DNA of 64,000 bases, taken from positions 124,001 through 188,000 of the forward strand of contig JAHBTN010000004.1 in the NCBI GenBank assembly GCA_019638575.1, given 5' to 3'. The DNA is from Ferruginibacter sp. GTDB lineage: Bacteria > Bacteroidota > Bacteroidia > Chitinophagales > Chitinophagaceae. The notes beneath the pieces were generated by a model, which was given only the letters and a program-made list of their open reading frames with translations, ran no database searches and was not told where the DNA came from. This document shows positions 25,902 to 34,532 of the stretch, piece after piece. Every line of letters starts with the position of its first letter. Within the stretch, counting starts at the first letter, position 1. Both the position numbers and the translations under genes were made by a program.

Positions 25902-28900
25902 TTATCTATGGCCATAAGTCATGTAGTCCAGCCCGTTTACATGTTTAAGTGGCCAACTTGTATATTCAAGAATTTTGTTTCCACACCAAATAATTAAGTT
26001 ATTCCATGAGTTTTCAACCCCTTGAAAGGCCTTATTAAATTCGGTTTCAATTCCATTTAAAAAAATATTGAAATAATTATTAGTTTCATTTACAGATTTA
26101 AAATTTGAAATGACGCCTGACTGTAAATCTGAATTAAGTTGGTTCTCAATTTTTGTAGCAACCAAGGCTTTGTAATCTTTTTCTAATAACCTAATCTGCA
26201 TTTCTAATTTTGAAATTACATCTTTATAACTAATTAGGCTTTTACTGTTAGGATTGTTTATACTATAGTAATCATATCTGCTTTTATAACTTTGTAACTT
26301 CTTTCTCTTTTCTGTTAATTTAAGATAAACATCTTCTGCACTTAAATTATTATCTCCAACATAACTTTCTTTTAATCCATTTGGATCAATATTGATTAAA
26401 GGATTATTTCCCCCATACGGATACAAATTAGTTGCCCACACCGGGTCCTCGCTATTAAATCTACCCACAGAAGGCTGGTAGTATCTTGCCCGCATAAAGG
26501 TTAAATCCCTGGCTTCATAAGCCACCCCGTATTTTCCTACATAACGGTAGGCATTAAAATCTTCTTCCTGCACCTGTTCCGTTTCACCAAATGCGCCATA
26601 TTGGTATTTATGGGTAATTATTTCATTACTGTTTGTAATGGCTACGGTACTGCCTCTAAAATCGTAATGATAATAATAGGGTTGATTTGTTGCTGCTTTT
26701 ACCCTGGCTATCAATCCCAGGCCATGTATATAATAGTACTGCACATTGCCATTGGCATCGGTTTCTGCAAGTACATTGTAGGCATTGTCCAGCACATAGC
26801 GTGTTGTATTCCTTTTACGGCGCTGGCCCAATCCGTCATACTCGTACAAGATAGTATTGCCATCAGCACTATACTGCGTCAGATTATTTTTACTGTCGTA
26901 TTGAAAATTGGTATTACTATTTTGCCCGGCAATGCTTAATACATTTCCATTATTATCGTAGCTATAGTTGCCGGTACCATTTGAAAGAAGACGGTTTGCA
27001 GCATTATAAGTATAGGCAATACTATCATTAAGCTCCGGTGCCGGTTGCATAAACGGCTGATTAAATATTTCTTTTGAGTGATTGCCCATTACATCCAAAT
27101 CAAAGCCATAAGCTGCAATGATGCTGCCATCACTCATTAAGGAAACCATACTGTCCATTCGGCCGGCTGCATCATAAAAATACTTAACCAAAGTGCCATT
27201 GCGATTGCTTTGAGTATTAATGCGGCCATCAGCAAGATAGTTGTACTCACACCAGGGTGTGTTGTTATTGTCGGTTACTTTCCATAGCCGGTTATTTTCA
27301 TTATATACATACTTCACTACAAAGTTGCCGGGATATGTAATTTCAGTGATATTATTATTGTTGTCGTATTTATATTGTACAGTGTTTCCCGCAAAATCGT
27401 TATAGTTTGTTGCAGTAATCCGTTTAAAAGCGTCGTATGTGTAGGTGATGGATTTGCCATTTCTGCTTATACTGTTTAAGCTATTATCGGTATTATAAGT
27501 GTAGGTTGCATACCCATCGCTTACGAGTAAATCCTTTTCGTTATACTGATTTACAAATTGTGTTCCATTGGGGCTGATGAATTTACTCAAACGTCCATCT
27601 GCGCCATACTCGTAATGTTTTGCTGCATTTTGAAATTGTTCTTTAATTAACTGATCGTTATTATTGTATGTAAGGTAGGTAATATTGCCTTTTGCATTCT
27701 CCACCTCAATGAGGTTATTGTTTTTATCAAAACGAAAATGAGTAATAATGTTTAATCCGGTAGTATCAAATGACTCCTTTAGCATATTGTCATTTTCATC
27801 ATACAAATAATGTGTTCCTACATTATTGGGATTGATACTTTTTATTAAGCGGCCAAAATCATCATAGATTGTTTTGCTCACAATGCCAAGTGGCATTCTG
27901 GTCTCCGATTGGTTTCCATAAGAATCATAGAGGAGTTTGGTTCCAATGCCCGATGGATTGCTTATGCTATCAACGGTGCCATTGGGATTCGGGAAAATTC
28001 TGGTTGTTACATTGTTGGGCTCATATACACTTATTAATTGCCCCTGTGGCATATTGTATTCATATATAGTAGCATTCCCATTGCCGTCTATACGTTTTGT
28101 AATATCATTATAGCTGTTGTACTCCATGCTGTCTTTTATGGAGATGGCTCCAGCGGTTTTTGTAATACTGAGCAAATTACCATTACTACTGTAAACAGGC
28201 ATCACTTCCACATTTGTAAGGCTATCTTTTACTTTGGTGGGTAGCAGTGGATTTGAAATATCACTATACTCCATGCCAGTATTAAAGTTTACACCTTTTG
28301 CAGATACAGGCATACTGTATTCGTTATTCCTTATATTCTGTTCTTGCCAGGTGCCACCGGAGTTTGTCTTTATTTTAATATTGGTGAAATTGCTATTTGC
28401 TGTATGTGTGGCATTGGTTGTAATAAGCGTTTGAAGGCCGTTTTGAGAAGCCGTACTTGTGAGCTTTCCGTTTCCATTATAACTGTTAGTAATGATATTG
28501 CCCCGGGGCATCACAATTTTTGTAATCAGGTATTGTTGGCCCGGAAGGCTGCTGTATTGATAAATACTAAAGTCCTTTTTGGGGTTAGTATATTTTGATA
28601 AACGATTTGCTACATAGTCAAAGCTAACCGCTTTATGCAAACTGCCGGCATTGGCACTTACTGAGTCAATAAGATTACTGTTGGTGAGGTAGGTAAATAC
28701 AATTTTCCGGTTATGAGAATCGTCCACTTCTTTCAATCGTTTAATATAGATACCGGCATTGGAACTGTATCCATTTTCATAACTAAGAGTAATGGTATTA
28801 TTATGCCTGTCTTTTATGGATACCAGGTGCAAAATATTTGCTGTAACCCCGGGCAGTTTTTCAAACCGATAAACAACCTGGCTTTTGTTTTTTATTGTAA

Positions 28901-30092
28901 TCCAGGTGGGGTTCAGGCCGTCTTTTGTTAAGATGTCATATACCCCCTTGGTAACGTAAGTGTTTGTATTAGGATTATAAACCTGTACATTTCCGCCCGA
29001 CCACATCAGCATAAGCCGGTCATCGGCAGTTCCGGAAGCAATTCCTGTATCAAGCAGAATATAATTATTGTAGTTGTGGTTCCATCCCACACCCAGGTTT
29101 TGTTGATTATAAATCCAGTCTCCGTCTGCATTTCTTCCTCGTACGGCTTCATCAGGTAGTTCAGTACTTGCAGCATTGTAATTGAATGAAAAGCTAAGTG
29201 AGGGTACACCCTTAATTGTGAACGGCGTTTCGCCATAGCTACTAAAGTTTCCTTCGCCAATTGAAGGATTGGCGCCAACCCACTCATTTCTGTTGAATGG
29301 AATTTGGAAATCACCATCGGTAATTTCGGGCCTGCTGTTTATTTGCATTAACCGGTAGAGCATTAAGAAAGCTTCAATTCTGGTTACTGCTTCGTAAGGC
29401 CTGAAGTTGGTAAAATTGGGTCCATGTATATCCGGTCTTTTAATTAATCCCATTTGTGCCGCTTTCGTAATGTACCCATACACTTCTGTACCCGATACAA
29501 CATCAGCGTATGGATTGGGAAGACTGGCATCGGGCTTTATATTCCATGCTTCTAACAATACTTTTAAAGCATATCCTCTTACTATAGTATCGTTTGGATG
29601 AAAGTTTAACCTGCTGGGATTAAAGGGTGGAATACCATCACCAAAGCTCAGATAACTTAGCACTTTTGATGCTTTGAAATAATAACTGTTTGCCGGTGTT
29701 TCAGTTTGTAAATCTCCAAATAACGAAGGAAGAAAATCGGCAATAGTTGAAGGCTCATCAATTCCAAGTAATGCCCGGTAGGTGATTTTTGCCAAATCCT
29801 TCCTCATCATTTTGTTGTTATTATAATTTCCATCCTGTGGATTATCAACTATCTGGTGCATGCAAAGGAACTGCGTAGCCTGAAGTGAATCACCTGTTGG
29901 TGCATTATTAACTGTACAATAAATAGCTGGCGTGGTTTTGTAAAAGCTATCTGCTGTTATACTACTCCAGGTGCCCATATTTCTCCTAAACCTGGAGTAA
30001 AGTATATGCCAACCGGTATCAGACATACTCACATTGGCGTTGAAGTCAATAGCGGCAGCATCGCTTATAGAAACTGTTTGAGCAAAGCTCAT
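25902..30092 (-). pseudogene. RHS-repeat protein with SLH domains, 5'-truncated
   Basis: The first possible start is the ATG at 30092, giving 1396 residues without a convincing signal peptide. The same frame stays open to a TAA at 30291-30293 and encodes, at 30093-30290, another copy of the N-terminal motif (HTLYTRFQKANGYWSS versus HILYSRFRRNMGTWSS). The true start is therefore lost. Downstream: SLH-type domains (about 95-240), a DUF6531-like region (SSYGETPFTIKGVPSLSFSF), long YD repeats (about 640-1150), an RHS core with RARYYQPSVGRFNSEDPVW, then a 154-residue variable tail. RHS proteins deliver toxins through such tails. It may be expressed in cytosol or silent. Confidence 0.82.
25905..26366 (-). 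other. AT-rich variable C-terminal tip of the RHS protein
   Basis: Codes for the last 154 residues after the RHS core motif NPLINIDPNGLKE. Sampled lines have about 18-32% GC, compared with 47% in the core just upstream at 26461-26520. The tail is rich in Lys, Asn, Tyr and predicted coiled coil (about LTEKRKKLQSYKSR and EMQIRLLEKDYKALV), ending in a hydrophobic-aromatic segment. Composition and position match the exchangeable toxin tips of RHS proteins. No toxin family is recognised and no clear immunity gene follows. Confidence 0.65.
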
Positions 30093-30299
30093 TGTGGAGT
30101 CAACCCAGTATTGATATTGCCAGCCATTTGAGGATGATTCCGTTTTTTGAAATATGGATGCTATAACACTACTCCAATATCCATTAGCCTTTTGGAACCG
30201 GGTGTAAAGCGTATGTGTGCCCTGTGGTAATCCAGTTGTAGAAATATTTTCATCAACGTTTGATAAATCTGTAATAATCGTTTCGGAATATTAAGCCGA

Positions 30300-30830
30300 T
30301 TGGGTGAAAGTGTAAACCTAATTTTTAACCATGCAAAAGCACAGAAAACCCTTCATTCATTTCAAAATGAATGGAAACTTGTTGCCAATATTATCCATAT
30401 TCACAGGTTGATGTATTTAAAAACCTTAGAAACAACACTCCCCGAACAATCTGAAATTGAAAATTGGAATGACCTGCAAGTACCTATGGGGCTTCTGCAA
30501 ATTCCTGTTGAAAATGCATTATTACACGGGCTAGGTAATAAAGATAGCGGACTATTTAAACTTCAAATAGAATTAAAAGATATTGGTGAAAATATTCTTT
30601 TAGCTATTACTGATAATGGTGTGGGCAGAAAAAAAGCAGCCGGCTTAAGCAATTTCAGTAAGCATGGAACCGGCACCCGAAATCTTAATGAAATTATAGA
30701 GATTATTAATGCAGTAAATGAAAATAAAATAAGGGTTGCCTATGAGGATGATATTTTTCAAGCTAATGATGAAAAGTTTGGAACCCGTATTCTGATTACA
30801 ATTCCTAAAACAATTGCTTATGAAAGCTGA
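30300..30830 (+). pseudogene. LytS-type sensor kinase, N-terminally truncated
   Basis: 176 residues from a TTG at 30300; the frame opens 33 bp earlier at 30267, after a TAA. The homology covers the end of the dimerisation region (LSRLGESVNLIFNHAKA) and the whole ATPase domain: VPMGLLQIPVENALLHGLG, ITDNGVGRKKAAGL, GTGTRNLNEI. The transmembrane sensor and the phospho-acceptor HF segment (PHFLFN in the family) are missing. The break falls within about 10 bp of where the RHS reading frame ends on the other strand, so the two truncations share one junction. The ORF may still be expressed, but cannot work as a normal kinase. Confidence 0.75.
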
Positions 30831-31596
30831 GTTAACTTTTTTAGTTGTTGAAAACGCTCCTGATGTTTGCGATGGCATTATCAGAAGAATGGCACCTCAC
30901 ACCCAATGGCAATCTTTAGGCTACAGCGTAAGTGTAAAAGATGCTTTAAGCAAAATATTTGAACATCGTCCGAATTTACTTTTTTTAGACTGGGGTTTAA
31001 GCGGAGGCAGCGCCTTTGAAATAATGCAAAACATTCAAAACATGGATAACTACAATCCTTATATAATTTTCAATACCGGTTTTCAAAAAGACAATCCCGA
31101 AATTCCCCAGGAAATAATTAATCATTACCAGGTGGATAAATACCTGATAAAACCGATTTGGGAAACTCTAAATCAACATTTGAGTCAATATCTGTTGGAA
31201 GCTGAAGAGAAGGCGGCTTTACAACAAAACGATACAAAAAAAATTTGGTTAGATGAGAGTTCGGGAAAAAAAATATTGGTTGATCTTGATAAATTAATTT
31301 GTATTTGCCAGCATCCCACTGAGGCAAGACAACGTATTTTCTTTTTTCAAGATGACTATAAGGAAATAAATGTAGCGCTGCAATGGCAAAAATGTTATGA
31401 GTTGCTTAACCGGTTTGCCATAGATTATTTTGTTACAAAAACAAGAGGGCACCTTATCTGTAAAAAATTTATTGCAGTTTATGAAAGGCCATTTGTGCGC
31501 CTTAAAAGTTTTCCGGCAAAAATTGAAGTAGTGAAAGAAAGTATTAAGCAATTTGAAAACTGGCTGGTGAATTCTCACAATTTTAGCCTGGGATAA
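30820..31596 (+). CDS. LytTR-family response regulator
   Basis: 258 residues from the ATG at 30820; it overlaps the truncated kinase by 11 bp, so the two were translated together. Receiver domain 1-125: phospho-acceptor Asp57 in LLFLDWGLSGGSAFE, Thr-like residue in IIFNTGF, Lys in VDKYLIKPIW. The C-terminus (about 140-258) is a divergent LytTR domain (DESSGKKILVDLDKLICICQ ... RGHLICKKFIAVYERPFVRLKSFPAKIEVV). The acidic residue pair at the N-terminus of the receiver is weak (ENAPD). It may be an orphan regulator now. Confidence 0.87.
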   Translation: MKAELTFLVVENAPDVCDGIIRRMAPHTQWQSLGYSVSVKDALSKIFEHRPNLLFLDWGLSGGSAFEIMQNIQNMDNYNPYIIFNTGFQKDNPEIPQEIINHYQVDKYLIKPIWETLNQHLSQYLLEAEEKAALQQNDTKKIWLDESSGKKILVDLDKLICICQHPTEARQRIFFFQDDYKEINVALQWQKCYELLNRFAIDYFVTKTRGHLICKKFIAVYERPFVRLKSFPAKIEVVKESIKQFENWLVNSHNFSLG

Positions 31597-31632
31597 ATCC
31601 TGATACTATTGAATGAATTATTTTTAAATTCA

Positions 31633-31657
31633 AAAACCAATAAAAATTAGTGGTTTT
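31633..31657 (+). terminator. Weak hairpin after the response regulator
   Basis: AAAACCA (31633-31639) and TGGTTTT (31651-31657) form a 7-bp stem with an 11-nt loop, 36 bp after the regulator stop. The stem is AT-rich and the following T-tract is broken, so termination would be weak. Confidence 0.3.
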
Positions 31658-31778
31658 GAAAAGGTTTTATTTTATCTAAGTTCCTAAGAAACCAAAAAAG
31701 ATTAATAGGCTGTTCTCACCCCCCCAACCATTCCCCCTCACAACTATTTCAACTGAAATATTTTTAAAGTTGTCATCT

Positions 31779-31810
31779 TACTGACTAAATTAATGTAAAT
31801 TTGGTCAGTA
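31779..31810. promoter_or_regulatory. 13-bp inverted repeat at the ATPase gene start
   Basis: TACTGACTAAATT (31779-31791) and AATTTGGTCAGTA (31798-31810) are inverted with one mismatch, separated by 6 bp. A third half-site ACTGACTAAA (31812-31821) follows directly and ends at the ATG. The arrangement looks like an operator or an autoregulatory site overlapping the translation start of the ATPase gene. Directly visible; function inferred. Confidence 0.55.
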
Positions 31811-31821
31811 AACTGACTAAA

Positions 31822-32946
31822 ATGATAGACAGAATTATTGAAAATCAGATAGTTAATAATTTTGACAGGCAAAAAGTAACCATTTTAACCGGTTCTCGCA
31901 GAACAGGCAAGACCAGCTTACTGAAAAAAATATTTTCAGATTATACAGGTAAGAAACTTTGGCTGAACGGTGAAGACAATGATGTAAAAAAAATTCTTGA
32001 AAACCGTTCAGTAGCAAACTATAGGAACCTGCTACAGGATTGCAAATTACTTGTAATAGATGTAGCACAACATATACAGGATATTGCCGCTGTTGCTAAA
32101 CTAATGATAGATGAATTGGAGCCGCTGCACATTGTTTTAACAGGCTCTTCAGCATTTGAACTTACCCAAAAAGGTTATCCTTTAGTTGGGCGAAGTATCA
32201 GTTTTCAATTGTATCCTTTATGCCAGGCTGAACTAAGCAGCATTGAAAATATTTTAGAAACAAAACAGCAATTAGAAAACAGGATATTATTTGGAACTTA
32301 CCCGGAGCTATTACAGTACAACCTGAATAAAGAAAAACAAAATTATTTAAAAGAATTAGTAAACACCTACCTGCTTAAAGATATCCTGGAATTTGAAAAT
32401 ATAAAAAGCCCTGCGTTGTTGCGAAAGTTGTTGGAATTGCTTGCCTGGCAAACAGGCAATGAGGTATCAGAAACTGAGTTGGGCAAAATGCTTGGAATAA
32501 GCAAAAATACAGTGAGCAGGTATCTTGACCTGTTGCAAAAAGTATTCATCTTATTTCCTTTAAGTGCATATAATAAAAACCTGCGTAACGAAATATCAAA
32601 AACAAAAAAATGGTACTTTTTTGATACCGGTATACGCAATACACTCATCAACGATTTTACACCATTGGCTTTACGAAGGGATAAAGGGGCTTTATGGGAA
32701 AATTATTTTATAGCCGACAGGCAAAAAATCAATCAGTACAGAATGCACCATGCCCAGCCTTTTTTTTGGCGCACTTATGATGGCCAGAAAATTGATTATG
32801 TTGAAAAAATAAACAATCAACTATCTGCATTTGAAATAAAATGGACCGAAAAAAAAATAAAGGTTCCTCCTGCATTTAATAATGCTTACCCTCACGCCAC
32901 TTTCCAAACTATTAATACGGATAATTATTTAACATGGTTGAAATAA
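31822..32946 (+). CDS. AAA-type ATPase with DUF4143-like C-terminus
   Basis: 374 residues from the ATG at 31822. N-terminal ATPase: Walker A TGSRRTGKTSLL at 23-34, Walker B KLLVIDVAQ, and a sensor-1-like IVLTGSSAFELTQKGYPLVGRS, the hallmark of the archaeal-type ATPase/DUF4143 family. The C-terminal half has a winged-helix segment (VSETELGKMLGISKNTVSRYLDLLQKVFILFPLSAYNKN) and an endonuclease-like end (FWRTYDGQKIDYVEKINNQLSAFEIKW). Members are common in accessory islands of Bacteroidota and are often toxin- or mobile-element-associated; the biochemical role is not settled. It carries a palindrome at its start and sits between the regulator and a copied fragment of it. Confidence 0.88.
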   Translation: MIDRIIENQIVNNFDRQKVTILTGSRRTGKTSLLKKIFSDYTGKKLWLNGEDNDVKKILENRSVANYRNLLQDCKLLVIDVAQHIQDIAAVAKLMIDELEPLHIVLTGSSAFELTQKGYPLVGRSISFQLYPLCQAELSSIENILETKQQLENRILFGTYPELLQYNLNKEKQNYLKELVNTYLLKDILEFENIKSPALLRKLLELLAWQTGNEVSETELGKMLGISKNTVSRYLDLLQKVFILFPLSAYNKNLRNEISKTKKWYFFDTGIRNTLINDFTPLALRRDKGALWENYFIADRQKINQYRMHHAQPFFWRTYDGQKIDYVEKINNQLSAFEIKWTEKKIKVPPAFNNAYPHATFQTINTDNYLTWLK

Positions 32947-32988
32947 GCTGATAGTATATAACTGAAATGCTGTTTGCAATTCAACACG

Positions 32989-33028
32989 GTCATTTGTGTG
33001 CCTTAAAAATTTCCCGGCAAAAATTGAA
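32989..33028 (+). repeat. 40-bp echo of the upstream LytTR regulator gene
   Basis: This stretch matches 31488-31527, inside the coding region of the regulator's LytTR domain (the VRLKSFPAKIE part), at 36 of 40 positions and in the same orientation. There is no similarity on either side. It follows the ATPase gene by 42 bp, so the ATPase gene is framed by the real regulator end and its remnant. Most likely a leftover of a duplication or of the insertion that brought the ATPase. Confidence 0.6.
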
Positions 33029-33047
33029 AAAACAAGGCGTAAATTTT

Positions 33048-33452
33048 TTATCTTATTTTAAAACCACACCCTACAAACATTGAAAGCCTGTTTAATGAAA
33101 AGTTGAATTTGGTTGCAGGAGAAGGCGGATTATTTTCATAGTAAAATGAAGCATTATCCACTTGCTTTTCTAATCCAAACCTAATTTTGTGCCGTTTACT
33201 TATTTCATAAAATAGTTCACCATTAAAAATAAAGCCATTCTTAATTTTATATATATAGTCGTTTATCTTATAAAATACAGCTCCGGCGGCAACTGAAACA
33301 CCCATTGCATTATTTTTTACAGGAAAAAGAATATAGCTGAATGTAGTCTGTACCAGAATGGTAACAAATGTTCGTTTTATGTCTGCAAAATGTGTTTCGT
33401 TAAAATGCAGTTGAATGCCCGGTTGTAACCCGTTAAAAAATTTTATTTTCAT
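33048..33452 (-). CDS. Small outer-membrane beta-barrel-like protein, possibly truncated
   Basis: 134 residues, mostly alternating hydrophobic strands with Tyr/Phe, ending LSMFVGCGFKIR, an aromatic-ending terminal strand typical of outer-membrane barrels. No signal peptide is visible at MKIKFFNGLQPGIQLHFNE, which starts directly within a strand. This suggests the C-terminal half of a larger barrel protein, or a fragment left by rearrangement in this island. Function unknown. Confidence 0.55.
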   Translation of the reverse strand: MKIKFFNGLQPGIQLHFNETHFADIKRTFVTILVQTTFSYILFPVKNNAMGVSVAAGAVFYKINDYIYKIKNGFIFNGELFYEISKRHKIRFGLEKQVDNASFYYENNPPSPATKFNFSLNRLSMFVGCGFKIR

Positions 33453-33617
33453 ACTTTATGAGGTTTATGGATGCAGTATTAAAATTACCTTTATGCATGC
33501 ATTAAAAGCGCTGTTGAAGTTCTTTTATAAGTACTTTCACAAATTTGTTAACCCGCTTTCACAATTTAATTTTTATCGCAAAAAGTTTTTTTAATTTACC
33601 GGCCAACCAAACCAACT

Positions 33618-34532
33618 ATGACCAGAAGATTCATTTATTTCATAAATCCTATTTCGGGTACCGGTAAAAAAACATTTGTACGGGAATGCATCAGCAGTGA
33701 AACAAAAAAACAAAACATCCCATTTGAAATTATAGATACCAATGCCGCCGGCGATTATGCCTACCTGAAAAATAAAATCACATCAGAAAAAATAACTGAT
33801 GTTATCGTATGCGGTGGCGATGGCACCGTAAACCAAATTGCCAATTCGGTACAGGGAATACCGGTTAACATCGGCATCGTTCCTTCGGGAAGCGGCAACG
33901 GGCTTGCCTTTGCTGCAAAAATTCCCAAACAGGTAAATAAAGCCCTGCAGGTGATCTTTAATGGAAATGCCATTGCGGTTGATGGTTTTTATATCAATAA
34001 AAAATTCAGTTGCATGTTATGCGGACTGGGTTTTGATGCACAGGTGGCGCATGATTTTGCCCAACAACAAAAAAGAGGGCTGGCAACTTATGTACAACAA
34101 TCGGCCAAAAATTTTTTTCGTGCAAAACCATACCCGTTTGAATTAAACATTGATGGAAAAATTTTTGACACCGAAGCTTTCTTTATCAGCATTGCCAACA
34201 GCAACCAGTTTGGCAATAATTTTACCATTGCCCCAAGAGCAAGTTTGCACGATGGCTTGCTTGATATTGTGGTAGTGAACAAGATGAGCAAGATGCGGAT
34301 GATATGGACGGTACTAAAACAAATACGTAATGGGCAGGTACGCATGTACGAAGACAAAAAATACCATCGCAACGATATTCATTATTTTCAAACAAAAAGG
34401 CTGAACATAAAAAACCCGGCGCTTGCTCCATTGCATATTGATGGCGACCCTGCCGCCACCGCCGCCAACTTCGATATTGAAATCATTGAAAAAGCATTTA
34501 CACTGCTTATGCCTGCATTAGCGGCCAAGTAA
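33618..34532 (+). CDS. Diacylglycerol/sphingosine kinase-family lipid kinase
   Basis: 304 residues. DAGK catalytic domain with IYFINPISGTGKK at the N-terminus, the nucleotide-binding CGGDGTVNQIANSV and the GIVPSGSGNGLAFAA motif; the C-terminal beta sandwich follows (FNFTIAPRASLHDGLLDIVVV; LHIDGDPA). It phosphorylates a lipid such as diacylglycerol or a ceramide-like base; sphingolipids are common in this phylum. The 3' end overlaps the patatin gene by 15 bp on the opposite strand. Confidence 0.92.
   Translation: MTRRFIYFINPISGTGKKTFVRECISSETKKQNIPFEIIDTNAAGDYAYLKNKITSEKITDVIVCGGDGTVNQIANSVQGIPVNIGIVPSGSGNGLAFAAKIPKQVNKALQVIFNGNAIAVDGFYINKKFSCMLCGLGFDAQVAHDFAQQQKRGLATYVQQSAKNFFRAKPYPFELNIDGKIFDTEAFFISIANSNQFGNNFTIAPRASLHDGLLDIVVVNKMSKMRMIWTVLKQIRNGQVRMYEDKKYHRNDIHYFQTKRLNIKNPALAPLHIDGDPAATAANFDIEIIEKAFTLLMPALAAK

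Noticed and set aside
31715-31740. C-rich tract (ccccccc and ccccct) before the ATPase gene
   Set aside because: It is a short homopolymer-like run with no repeats, hairpin or conserved promoter element; not interpretable.
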